Shown piece by piece: positions 24,848 to 33,371 of a stretch of 36,862 nucleotides of DNA. This stretch comes from CAYWXK01 sp964462515 (GTDB taxonomy: Bacteria > Planctomycetota > Phycisphaerae > Sedimentisphaerales > Anaerobacaceae). Every line of letters starts with the position of its first letter. The first letter of the stretch is position 1. Below the pieces are notes generated by a model. It was not told the origin of the DNA, did not search any database, and was given only the letters and a program-made list of their open reading frames with translations. Location of the stretch: NCBI GenBank assembly GCA_964462515.1, contig CAYWXK010000040.1:1-36862 (forward strand), given 5' to 3'. The translations under genes were made by a program, and so were the position numbers.

Positions 24848-26530
24848 TTACTTTTTGATTTTTGATTTTCCCAGCAGGGTTCTCGCCGCTGTAAATAAAA
24901 ATAGTCCACCCAGCGCCAAAAGGACAATTCCACAAATTCCGGAGATTATCACCTCCGGTTTGACCGAAGCCCCCGCGAGAATATCCGAAAGTGAGCCGGC
25001 AAACGGCACAACCTGAAGAAAGAGGGCCAAGACGGTTGTTGCCAGCATAAATATCATCGGCACAATTACATAAATAGCGCTCTTGCCGTTACGTATTAAC
25101 CAGATAGATATAACCAATAGTGTCAAACTGGCGAGCATCTGATTGCTGGTGCCAAAAATTGGCCAGGCAACAAGATACGCCTTTTCTTTTGTAAGGAGCA
25201 GAAAGGCCAGCGGAATAGCCAGACTCAACAGGGTTGCCAGGCACCCGCCCAGGAAGCTGCTCCAGCCGGTCAACTCCTGAAAAATATAGCGGGCAAGACG
25301 CGTAGAAACATCGAGGGTGTCATAAACAAATGTTGAAAATGCCAAAAGTGCAAAAGGAAAGGCAACGCTAAAACTTATACCCAAAAGGCCCAGATATTTG
25401 GCCAGACCCTGAGCGTAAATCAGATTAGGCTCTGCAGTAAGCTCATGCGAGCGAGGCGAAAGTATCATAACAGTAGCGAGGGCTAAAATGGCGACCAATC
25501 CTTCGAGGAGCATCGCTCCGTATCCAATCACGCGGGCATCGGATTCCTTATTTAGTTGTTTGGAGGTTGTGCCGGAGCAGACAATTGCGTGGAATCCGGA
25601 ACAGGCGCCGCAGGCAACGGTAATAAAAAGAAAAGGGAAAAGTAATTTGCCGTTTGCTATGCTGCGCAGCCCCTCAATATTCAATGCAGGATATTGGATT
25701 TTGAAACCACCAAATAAAGCCCCCATCAGACCAATGATAATGGTTAGATAGAGCAGCCAGCCGCCCAGATAACCTCTTGGCTGCAACAGCAGCCACATCG
25801 GAATAATGGACGCAATAAAACAATACGCGAGCAAAAAAACGCCCCATTGCTTTGCGGATATACCTGCTAAAGAACTGAGAACCGGTGCCGGCAAGTGGGG
25901 CCCAATCCACACCGCTAATAAAACCAGAGGAAGGAAAATCACCGTCAATAGCCAGAGTCTGACCTTGAAGCGGTATAGCAGGATACCCATAATCACTGCC
26001 AGGCCCAGGTAAAGAATCGATGATGCTGCTACTGCCGGCCCGTATGCCGTATCTTGTGAAACGGCACGGAAGGTCTGGGCGGTAATATCGGTAAAGGCAA
26101 TAATCACATACAAAAGAGCCAGCCAGATAAATATAAGAAAAAATATGTGCGTGCTGGCAGAGAGGTGCTGCCTTGCGATTTCCCCGATTGAAGCTGCCTT
26201 GTGCCGTAGTGACGCACTAAGGGTAAGCATATCATGAACGCCACCGATAAAAATGGCGCCGAATATAATCCATAGTGCCGCCGGCAGCCAGCCGAACCAT
26301 ATACCGGCAAGGATTGGCCCGACAATTGGGCCTGCTGCTGCGATGGCTGAAAAATGCTGACCTAATAAAAGCGGTGCTCTGGCAGGGACAAAATCGGCAC
26401 CATCGTTCAACTCGTGGGCAGGCGTGGTGCGGGTGTCATCTAAACTGATCTGTCGGGCTATGAATCGCCCATAGACAGCGTAAGCTGCTGCAAATACGGC
26501 GATAGATATCAGGACAACAAAACAAATCAT
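24848..26530 (-). CDS. cstA: CstA-family carbon starvation protein (peptide/pyruvate transporter)
   Basis: A 560-residue polytopic inner-membrane protein. The N-terminal signature GQHFSAIAAAGPIVGPILAG (about residues 57-76) and GGVHDMLTLSASLRHKAASI (about 96-115) are hallmarks of CstA. Some fifteen hydrophobic segments follow, including FPFLFITVACGACSGFHAIV with the conserved CSGFH. E. coli CstA and its relatives import pyruvate and peptides during carbon starvation; the substrate here is not proven. This is shorter than E. coli CstA (about 700) but near the size of many other bacterial members. It lies 116 bases downstream of der; the leader before the ATG at 26530 has only a weak AAGATGG. 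It may belong functionally with the peptide block at the left end, though it is not adjacent. Confidence 0.9.
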   Translation of the reverse strand: MICFVVLISIAVFAAAYAVYGRFIARQISLDDTRTTPAHELNDGADFVPARAPLLLGQHFSAIAAAGPIVGPILAGIWFGWLPAALWIIFGAIFIGGVHDMLTLSASLRHKAASIGEIARQHLSASTHIFFLIFIWLALLYVIIAFTDITAQTFRAVSQDTAYGPAVAASSILYLGLAVIMGILLYRFKVRLWLLTVIFLPLVLLAVWIGPHLPAPVLSSLAGISAKQWGVFLLAYCFIASIIPMWLLLQPRGYLGGWLLYLTIIIGLMGALFGGFKIQYPALNIEGLRSIANGKLLFPFLFITVACGACSGFHAIVCSGTTSKQLNKESDARVIGYGAMLLEGLVAILALATVMILSPRSHELTAEPNLIYAQGLAKYLGLLGISFSVAFPFALLAFSTFVYDTLDVSTRLARYIFQELTGWSSFLGGCLATLLSLAIPLAFLLLTKEKAYLVAWPIFGTSNQMLASLTLLVISIWLIRNGKSAIYVIVPMIFMLATTVLALFLQVVPFAGSLSDILAGASVKPEVIISGICGIVLLALGGLFLFTAARTLLGKSKIKK

Positions 26531-26646
26531 ACAACCATCTTAACTATTATTGCGCACAGTTCAATCGTCAAGATGGCTTACGCCATTGATAAGTGTCATT
26601 CCCACGACAGCGAAGATATTTAGCCCCACGTTTTACGTTGGGTTGT

Positions 26647-27975
26647 TTACTCGCCGGGTTTTTCTTTATGTGAGCGAGCCAGCAGCCTTATGGGCACCTC
26701 TGCCGTCGGCAGCGGCTCTCGCAGCTTGCCAACGATAAACCGGCGATAATTTTCGTCAAAAAGCTCAGGCTTGTTCACGAACATAAGTATCGTAATCGGA
26801 TTGACCGCAACCTGCGTGGCGTAGTAAATCCTCGGCAAGATGGTTTTGCGTTTTGCTCCACGGGCGTGTTCTTCTTTTATAATCTCAAACGCCTTGTTTA
26901 ATTTGGCTGTCGGTATCCACGTTGTAGTCTGCTTAAAAATCTCACCTGCCAAATCCAAAACGCTCTGCACGTTCTTGCCTTTGCTGGCGGTGGTAAAGGC
27001 TATTGGTGCATAGCCGAGGCCGGGAAGCTGTTTTGTCAGATATTCCTGGTAGTCGCTTGTGGAGGCAACGTCTTTGGCCAGGTCCCATTTATTGATAACT
27101 ATTATGCAGCTTTTGTATTCATCAACGAGGGTGGCAGCCAATTTTTTATCAACTTGCGAAACCGGTTCAGAGGCATCAATCAAAAGTAACACCACATCGG
27201 CTCGCTGAATCGCCTGCTTTGCCCGAACGTGACTATAAAATTCGATACTGTCGGCTATCTTACTTTTTTTTCTTACGCCTGCGGTGTCGATGACGACAAT
27301 GGTTTTGCCGTCTTTTTCGAACCTAACATCAACGGCGTCTCTCGTGGTGCCCGGCGTCTCGCTGACGATTACCCTTTCCGAGCCGACCATAGCATTTACG
27401 AGGGTGCTTTTGCCGGAGTTTCTCTTGCCGACTATCGCTATCTTCATAACCGGCTCCGGCGGCTTAGCCGACTCCATAGCCGATAGTTTTTCAAAGATTT
27501 TATCAAGCAGAACGTTTTTATTGATATTGTTCTTTACCGAGACGCATAAGAATTCGCCAAAACCCAGCCTGGAAAATTCTGCAGCAGCAGGGAACAACCT
27601 GGCGGTGTCGGCTTTGTTGGCGACGCCGATAACGTCAAGGTTGTGCTTTCGCAGGAGCTCGGCTGTCTTTTCATCTAACGGCACGAGTCCATCCCGGACA
27701 TCGACCATAAACAGAACAAGGTTAGCCGATTCAATCGCCTGATAGATTTGCTTCTGGATGTGCTCGCCGAGATGTTCGGTATCGACAATCCCATATCCGC
27801 CGGTATCAACAAGCTCAAAATACCGCTCGTTTCTTGCGATGAAGGTGCTGACGCGGTCTCTTGTAACGCCCGGCGTCGGCTCAACGATACTTATCATTTC
27901 GCCGGCCAGAGCATTCAAGAGACTACTCTTGCCCACATTCGGCCGACCAATTATCACAACTACCGGCAGCGCCAT
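26647..27975 (-). CDS. der: Ribosome-biogenesis GTPase Der (EngA)
   Basis: A 442-residue protein with two tandem GTPase domains and a KH-like C-terminal domain, needed for 50S subunit maturation. First domain: G1 GRPNVGKS (10-17), G3 DTGG (57-60), G4 NKAD (120-123). Second domain: G1 GKRNSGKS (183-190), G3 DTAG (230-233), G4 NKWD (295-298). The KH-like part spans about 350-435 with NPITILMFVNKPELFDENY. The second G1 reads GKRNSGKS rather than the common GRPNVGKS, but the P-loop consensus is kept. Length is normal for the family. The leader contains AGCATA repeats. Confidence 0.95.
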   Translation of the reverse strand: MALPVVVIIGRPNVGKSSLLNALAGEMISIVEPTPGVTRDRVSTFIARNERYFELVDTGGYGIVDTEHLGEHIQKQIYQAIESANLVLFMVDVRDGLVPLDEKTAELLRKHNLDVIGVANKADTARLFPAAAEFSRLGFGEFLCVSVKNNINKNVLLDKIFEKLSAMESAKPPEPVMKIAIVGKRNSGKSTLVNAMVGSERVIVSETPGTTRDAVDVRFEKDGKTIVVIDTAGVRKKSKIADSIEFYSHVRAKQAIQRADVVLLLIDASEPVSQVDKKLAATLVDEYKSCIIVINKWDLAKDVASTSDYQEYLTKQLPGLGYAPIAFTTASKGKNVQSVLDLAGEIFKQTTTWIPTAKLNKAFEIIKEEHARGAKRKTILPRIYYATQVAVNPITILMFVNKPELFDENYRRFIVGKLREPLPTAEVPIRLLARSHKEKPGE

Positions 27976-28247
27976 AATCTTATGCCTTATGCTCTATGCT
28001 CTTGTACTCTTGTGCACTTATGCTCTGATTATATCACACTCCCAAACGATTTGAAGTGCCGAACTGCTCACCCATCCTGTTTAGCAATCGACATTCGACA
28101 ATTGAAAATCGGGAATATCGGTATGTGGTTTTGGGATATGGGGGATGGACCAGCAGCTTTGTGGTCAAATCCTGCGATCGTTTTATATCCAGCCAGCCGC
28201 TACACTTACTGTGCAGCGGTTTAGTTGTTGTGGCATTTTAGGCTTTG

Positions 28248-28411
28248 TTGAAAGCGGTTTTTGGATTATACTTTCGATTTCTGGTGCGAATTAATCCGCC
28301 AAACGTCTGGCGGATAAAGGCAAAATACGTTGTTTTTGTTTTGATAGTAATAATCGCCGCTGACTGGCTGGTAACGTTAGGCCGGACCCTGGCAGCAGAA
28401 ATTAGCTGGTA
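28248..28411 (+). CDS. Possible small single-helix membrane protein, about 54 residues
   Basis: An open frame from TTG at 28248 to TAA at 28409-28411 encodes a basic N-terminal part with a hydrophobic helix near its end (YVVFVLIVIIAADWLV). AGG lies about five bases before the TTG. It ends just before the restriction-modification gene in the same direction. Against it: short length, a non-ATG start, and a palindromic repeat (28294-28315) inside the frame, which may mean the frame is chance. Confidence 0.28.
28294..28315. repeat. Palindromic repeat ATCCGCCA / TGGCGGAT
   Basis: Eight-base perfect arms surround the six-base loop AACGTC. A related 22-base word with 18 identical positions lies inside glmM at 33488-33509. 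Confidence 0.6.
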
Positions 28412-28448
28412 AATGCAGGAAAAAGGCTGTGCGCAAGAGGTAGTTGAC

Positions 28449-31400
28449 ATGTCTGAGACCCAGATGTCCATTCCAGAACTCCGCACAAAGTGGCGCAAAG
28501 AAAAGTCTTTTTATGAAGCCGGAGAAGTTGGCACAGGTGTGGAGATATTTGTTAAAGACGTGTTAAAGTCACCGGATGTCTTTGCTCTCAAAGTCGGGCT
28601 CAACTCAACAAAATTAGAGAACAGAAAAAGTGAATTCCTGGAGAAGAAAACATCTAAAGGTTCACGCCAACCTGATATCACTATTTTCATAACTCCCGAA
28701 ATAATTATTCCTGTGGAGGTGGAGAGATACGGGAATATAAACGCGGGCAAAGCTCAACTACTACAATACCAGGTTGATTACGACAAAAAATACGGCATTA
28801 AAAAATATGGCATTTTGACCGATGGTTACGCCTGGCAATTTTATAACAATAACGAGTATAGAGAATTCACTTTAGACACTATTCTGGACAACACGACCCT
28901 ATTCTTGGAGTTCTGGCAGGAATATATAAAACCAGAAAAATACTATCTCTCGTTTTTTGAGAAACGGTGGCAGCATTCGTTATTACAGGAAACCGAAGAA
29001 TTACCTGTTGAGGAAAACCGCAAGTTGTTTTTCGAGGATATCACTAATCTTATTGGAAGTTTAAAGAGCAAGCTTCAGATAGAAGGTTACTTGAATCATC
29101 TGCCTAAAAAAGAAAAATCGAAAACTGCTGTGGAGATTACATACGCTTACATAATTCAATTCATATTGTATAAGACATTAGTGGATAATGAATTTGATGA
29201 GTTTCCGAAAGAATATGAAACTTTAGTAGAGGCAATTCACAGTCACTTAAAGGAAAACAGGTTTAAAGATATATTAGGCGTCATTGATGGGATTTCTGAT
29301 GAGATATCAAAGAATATTTATCGGCCATTTTCGAAAGAGCAGGAGTTTATCAGGAATAAACTTTGGGATATTCTCCATACACCATTGAGCGAACTTCATG
29401 ATGTTTCCCCTTGGCTTGATATTTTTGTTTTTATAAAGAAGTATAATTTTGCCGAGGCCCGGAATGAAATCTTTGGATATATCTATGAGAATTATCTGAA
29501 AGCTTTGTACGAGGACGAGAAAAAAGGCCAATACTATACAGACCCCACTGTTGTCAACTTTATGCTCGAGCAAATCGGCTATACTCCAGAAAATCTAAGA
29601 GAAAGAATCAGCCCGGATGGCAACACTATTTCTCTCATCGACCCTGCTTGTGGCAGCGGCACGTTTCTTTATTCGGCTGTTGACGCCCTCATAGCGGCAA
29701 TCGGGCATGATACAGAACAACGCGCCAAGAGAGTCGAAGATATTGTGAACAAAGATATATTTGGCCTCGACATCGCTGAATTTCCCCTTTATCTGGCGGA
29801 GATGAATATTTTAATGAGAATGCTGCTTCTTATAATTAATGAGAAATACAACAATCCGGTAGAGAAAAAGATTAAGGTTTTCAAAACACGGGATAGTATT
29901 GCTGAATTTATGGATACTTCTCTTCGTAACACTCTTCATGACATTGATGTTGCCGCTCAAAAAAACAACGGACAAGGTTTTCTTTTCAAAGAAAAATTGG
30001 ACCTTGGATATGCAAGTTATGTTCGGGACGAAGATGACCTCAAAGAGATGAAGGATAGTTTAGAGACATGGCCGCATTGTCCACGCCGCCGCTTTGATTT
30101 TGTCATAGCCAATCCACCGTATGTAGGCTATAACGAATCTTCAAAGCAAGGGGTTTTAATTTTTGACCTTCTCAAAAAACGAGAAGTCAAACTCAATAAC
30201 ATATATGGAGTAAATTTACACAGCATCCCAGCCCGTCATAAAAAGTACGCACCGAAACCAAATCTGTATGCCTTTTTTGTTGCTTTGGGATTAGCGATGC
30301 TGAAAGATAATGCCAAACTTTGTTATATTATTCCTCAAACGATTTTAACGGCTGGCGATTTGGATGTTCTTCGTTACCATTTAGCCAAATACACCACTAT
30401 CGAAAAAATCATTACTTTCAGTGGGAAAATGTTTATTGGTCGAGGGATAGAACAGAACAAACCCGTTGCCACATCCAGCTTAATTATTGTAGTAAGACGA
30501 TGCCAACCTGACAGGGGTAATTATGTGGAAATAATAAATTGCAAAGATACGAGGGACGAGTTAGAAACTACGCTCCAAAATATTCGTGAAGGCAGAAAGA
30601 TTAGCAAGAAAAAGCTCCTCCAGGGAAAGTTGCTCGAAAATGTTACTAATTGGAATTTTATTAAACAGGAAAAGTCTTTCCTGGATTTTTATGAAGCGTA
30701 CAAACAAAGAGCAGAAGAAATTTCAATATATTATGACCATGCTTTAGCAGAGCATCAATTTAGGAATCGGTTTTATTTCGATGGAGGCGGGAATATAAGT
30801 GAAAAATTGGTTACGAAAAATCCAAGTGGTAACTATGAAATTTTTGATTATAAGAACAATGACTATACAATGCTGTCAGTCACTCCAAGTAAAAGCTACT
30901 ATCCTAAAAACGCTCTGGTTGCCTTCCCTCAGGGAAGTCAGGGTATCGTTACCTTCGAACAGAAACATAAGATTATCTGGCGCACAAGAGACCTTGTTCA
31001 ATTCCAATTTTCTGAAAGAGATTTGTTACTGGTAAGCAATCAGTCGTTGATTATATCCTCGAATAGTAAAGGAGAAATCTTGTATTTATTGGCTCTTCTA
31101 AATAGCAGGGTAAACCGCCTAATCCTTGAGAAGAATTTGCTACAGGAACACGAACACACCTTTCTTGTGGCTATCACATCTATCAAGGAATATATCCGCG
31201 TTCCAAGAATCTCAGAAGCCAATCAAATTGTTAAAGATGAAATTATAAAAAGCGCAGAAGAGATGCTGACCTTAGAAAAAGTGAAACTTTCTGATTTGGT
31301 TGATTTTTCCGGAGTTATGATGCAGAGGTTTGATGCAGTGTCAGTTAGGGAAAACAGTTTTGTTTTATACAAAGATAAAAAGGAAATAAAGCTAAAGATA

Positions 31401-31676
31401 AAAAGTGGAAAAGGTCTTGTTGAGAGAGCTATCGCCGATAAGTATGGCGGTGACGAGTTAGGATTTGAAGGCAAGAAAATAACGCTTTCAGAACTAAAAT
31501 CTTTGCCTGCTATTGACTTTGAGAGGCAAGCAGAGTCGAAGGATTATGTCGATGATTTAGTCTTTTCATTATATTTTAACATTCCGCTGGCAAAGGTGGG
31601 ATTGAACTATCGTTATGATGTCAAAAAGGTGTGCAAGAAAAACAGGTTCTACAATTTAGCGAACACATCCTCTTAA
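28449..31676 (+). CDS. Single-chain restriction-modification protein (type IIG-like: HsdR_N-type nuclease plus N6-adenine methyltransferase)
   Basis: A 1075-residue protein that joins cleavage and methylation. The N-terminal part (about 60-135) resembles the HsdR_N/PD-(D/E)xK fold: RQPDITIF with Asp76, PVEVER with Glu90 and Glu92, then AQLLQYQVDY and GILTDGYAWQFY. The expected ExK Lys is Glu92 (ExE). The methyltransferase has the SAM motif DPACGSGT (398-405) and catalytic NPPY (555-558). The C-terminal 400 residues probably recognise DNA, as in Eco57I/TaqI-type enzymes. I chose ATG 28449, which has GAGGT eight bases upstream, over ATG 28413. The gene is visibly more AT-rich than der and serA on either side, suggesting horizontal gain. 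No separate specificity or nuclease subunit is next to it. Confidence 0.88.
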   Translation: MSETQMSIPELRTKWRKEKSFYEAGEVGTGVEIFVKDVLKSPDVFALKVGLNSTKLENRKSEFLEKKTSKGSRQPDITIFITPEIIIPVEVERYGNINAGKAQLLQYQVDYDKKYGIKKYGILTDGYAWQFYNNNEYREFTLDTILDNTTLFLEFWQEYIKPEKYYLSFFEKRWQHSLLQETEELPVEENRKLFFEDITNLIGSLKSKLQIEGYLNHLPKKEKSKTAVEITYAYIIQFILYKTLVDNEFDEFPKEYETLVEAIHSHLKENRFKDILGVIDGISDEISKNIYRPFSKEQEFIRNKLWDILHTPLSELHDVSPWLDIFVFIKKYNFAEARNEIFGYIYENYLKALYEDEKKGQYYTDPTVVNFMLEQIGYTPENLRERISPDGNTISLIDPACGSGTFLYSAVDALIAAIGHDTEQRAKRVEDIVNKDIFGLDIAEFPLYLAEMNILMRMLLLIINEKYNNPVEKKIKVFKTRDSIAEFMDTSLRNTLHDIDVAAQKNNGQGFLFKEKLDLGYASYVRDEDDLKEMKDSLETWPHCPRRRFDFVIANPPYVGYNESSKQGVLIFDLLKKREVKLNNIYGVNLHSIPARHKKYAPKPNLYAFFVALGLAMLKDNAKLCYIIPQTILTAGDLDVLRYHLAKYTTIEKIITFSGKMFIGRGIEQNKPVATSSLIIVVRRCQPDRGNYVEIINCKDTRDELETTLQNIREGRKISKKKLLQGKLLENVTNWNFIKQEKSFLDFYEAYKQRAEEISIYYDHALAEHQFRNRFYFDGGGNISEKLVTKNPSGNYEIFDYKNNDYTMLSVTPSKSYYPKNALVAFPQGSQGIVTFEQKHKIIWRTRDLVQFQFSERDLLLVSNQSLIISSNSKGEILYLLALLNSRVNRLILEKNLLQEHEHTFLVAITSIKEYIRVPRISEANQIVKDEIIKSAEEMLTLEKVKLSDLVDFSGVMMQRFDAVSVRENSFVLYKDKKEIKLKIKSGKGLVERAIADKYGGDELGFEGKKITLSELKSLPAIDFERQAESKDYVDDLVFSLYFNIPLAKVGLNYRYDVKKVCKKNRFYNLANTSS

Positions 31677-31738
31677 CAGCCCGCTGAAAGGGGTTTATAA
31701 AGAGGCAATAAAAAAGTGCTGGCTTTTGGAGTTGAAAA

Positions 31739-33328
31739 ATGATTAAGGTGTTAGTGACAGATAAGGTTGCAAAGGAAGGAATTGATTTAATCAATGCCAC
31801 AGAAGGTGCTCAGGCGGTAGTTAAGACAGGTATAAGCGAGGATGAGCTTGCCAAAATTATTGGCGAATATGACGGCTTAATCATCCGCAGTGAAACGAAA
31901 GTTACGGCTAAGGTTCTGGCCAATCCGGGCAGACTCAAAGGTATAGCGCGGGCCGGCGTCGGCGTCGATAATGTCGATGTTACCGAGGCGACAAGAAGGG
32001 GAATTCTTGTTATGAATACCCCCGGCGGTAATACCGTCAGCGCAGCCGAGCACACAATGGGTCTGATACTTGCGATGAGTCGAAATATCGTCTCTGCCTG
32101 CAACAGCTTAAAGTCCGGCGCCTGGGACAGAAAAAGATATATGGGCAACCAGCTTAATGGCAAGGTTCTCGGCGTAATAGGCCTGGGTAGAATCGGTATG
32201 GCTGTGGCAAAAATGGCAAATGGTTTCGATATGAAGATACTCGGCTACGACCCATTTGCCGCACCGACCGAGGCGGAAAAACTTGGCGTTGAAGTAACTG
32301 ATAATCTTGAGCAAATCTTCAAGGAATCCGATTACATCACCGTCCATGTGCCAAGAAATGAGCAGACGCTTAATATGATAGATGCCCCGCAGATTGCAAT
32401 GATGAAGCGCTCGGTTCGGCTGATAAACTGTGCGCGTGGCGGAATTATTAACGAGGATGCGCTCTATAATGCCCTTGCCGAAAAGCGGATTGCCGGTGCC
32501 GCACTCGATGTCTTTTCTGCAGAGCCGCCCGCGAATGTGCATTTCAAGGAGCTTGAAAATTGTGTTGTTACACCGCACTTAGGCGCCAGCACCGAGGAGG
32601 CGCAAATCGAAGTAGCGGTGGAAGCCGCTCAGATTCTTGTCGATGCCCTCAAGGGCGGCCCAATCAGAAACGCTGTTAATGCTCCATCTGTTGCGGGCGC
32701 TATGCCGCCGCTTGTAAGAGAGTATGCGGAGCTTGCCCGGCGAATCGGTATGCTTGTAAGCACCATTGCGCCGGGTCATATCAAGGGCGTTGATGTGCAG
32801 TATCGCGGCTCAATTGCAGAAATGGCTGTCGAATTGGTTACGCTTCATTTTGCAATTGGCCTATTGCAGAAGCATTTCGATATGCCGTTAAATATAGTCA
32901 ATGTCTCTGTTCTGGCCAAAGAACGAGGTATAAGTATAAACGAGACAAAGAACGCTGAGGCCAGGGATGTTGCTGCCAGCTTTAGCGCCAAGGTTACCAC
33001 GGATAAGGTTGTGCGCACCGTGACCGGCTCTGTCTTTGGCGGAAAGCTGCTGCGGATTATTGAAATTGACGGCTTCAATATAGAGATGACTCCGCAGGGG
33101 GCGGTTGTGGTCATATTTAACGAAGATAGACCCGGCGTCATTGGTTCTGTTGGAACCCTTTGTGGCAAGCACAACATCAATATCTGCACGATGGGCGTGG
33201 GGCAGAAGTTAGCTGAACATAAAGCCATCCTTGCCGTCAGTCTCGATAAGGCACCCGATGCAAAAGTTATCGAAGAGATTGGCGACCTCGGTTTTGTTAA
33301 CGAGCTTTACGTCTGCAAGCTGGATTGA
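31739..33328 (+). CDS. serA: D-3-phosphoglycerate dehydrogenase SerA
   Basis: A 529-residue enzyme for the first step of serine synthesis: 3-phosphoglycerate to 3-phosphohydroxypyruvate with NAD. The nucleotide-binding loop is GLGRIG (148-153), the substrate residues are in INCARGGIINEDAL (Arg233), and the acid/base pair is Glu262 and His280 in TPHLGAS. It is the long form with an intervening ASB domain and a C-terminal ACT domain (about 455-529, starting near GAVVVIFNEDRPGVIG) that in relatives binds serine for feedback inhibition. GGAG precedes the ATG. glmM follows 43 bases later on the same strand. Confidence 0.95.
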   Translation: MIKVLVTDKVAKEGIDLINATEGAQAVVKTGISEDELAKIIGEYDGLIIRSETKVTAKVLANPGRLKGIARAGVGVDNVDVTEATRRGILVMNTPGGNTVSAAEHTMGLILAMSRNIVSACNSLKSGAWDRKRYMGNQLNGKVLGVIGLGRIGMAVAKMANGFDMKILGYDPFAAPTEAEKLGVEVTDNLEQIFKESDYITVHVPRNEQTLNMIDAPQIAMMKRSVRLINCARGGIINEDALYNALAEKRIAGAALDVFSAEPPANVHFKELENCVVTPHLGASTEEAQIEVAVEAAQILVDALKGGPIRNAVNAPSVAGAMPPLVREYAELARRIGMLVSTIAPGHIKGVDVQYRGSIAEMAVELVTLHFAIGLLQKHFDMPLNIVNVSVLAKERGISINETKNAEARDVAASFSAKVTTDKVVRTVTGSVFGGKLLRIIEIDGFNIEMTPQGAVVVIFNEDRPGVIGSVGTLCGKHNINICTMGVGQKLAEHKAILAVSLDKAPDAKVIEEIGDLGFVNELYVCKLD

Positions 33329-33371
33329 TGTTCGATACTCGTAAGATGAGCGATAGACCGAGTTTTTCCCA

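Larger units (their letters stand above)
27976..28448. other. Divergent gap between der and the restriction-modification gene
   Basis: This 473-base gap holds repeated AGCATA words just before der (27979-28027, on the minus strand), a hairpin at 28197-28219 (CCGCT-CAC / GTG-AGCGG) and a palindrome at 28294-28315. A possible tiny membrane-protein frame at 28248-28411 is listed separately. I found no strong promoter. Confidence 0.5.

Noticed and set aside
26614..26640. Hairpin CCCCACG / CGTTGGG between der and cstA as a terminator
   Set aside because: One mismatch, short stem and no T-run in the direction of der; too weak to call.
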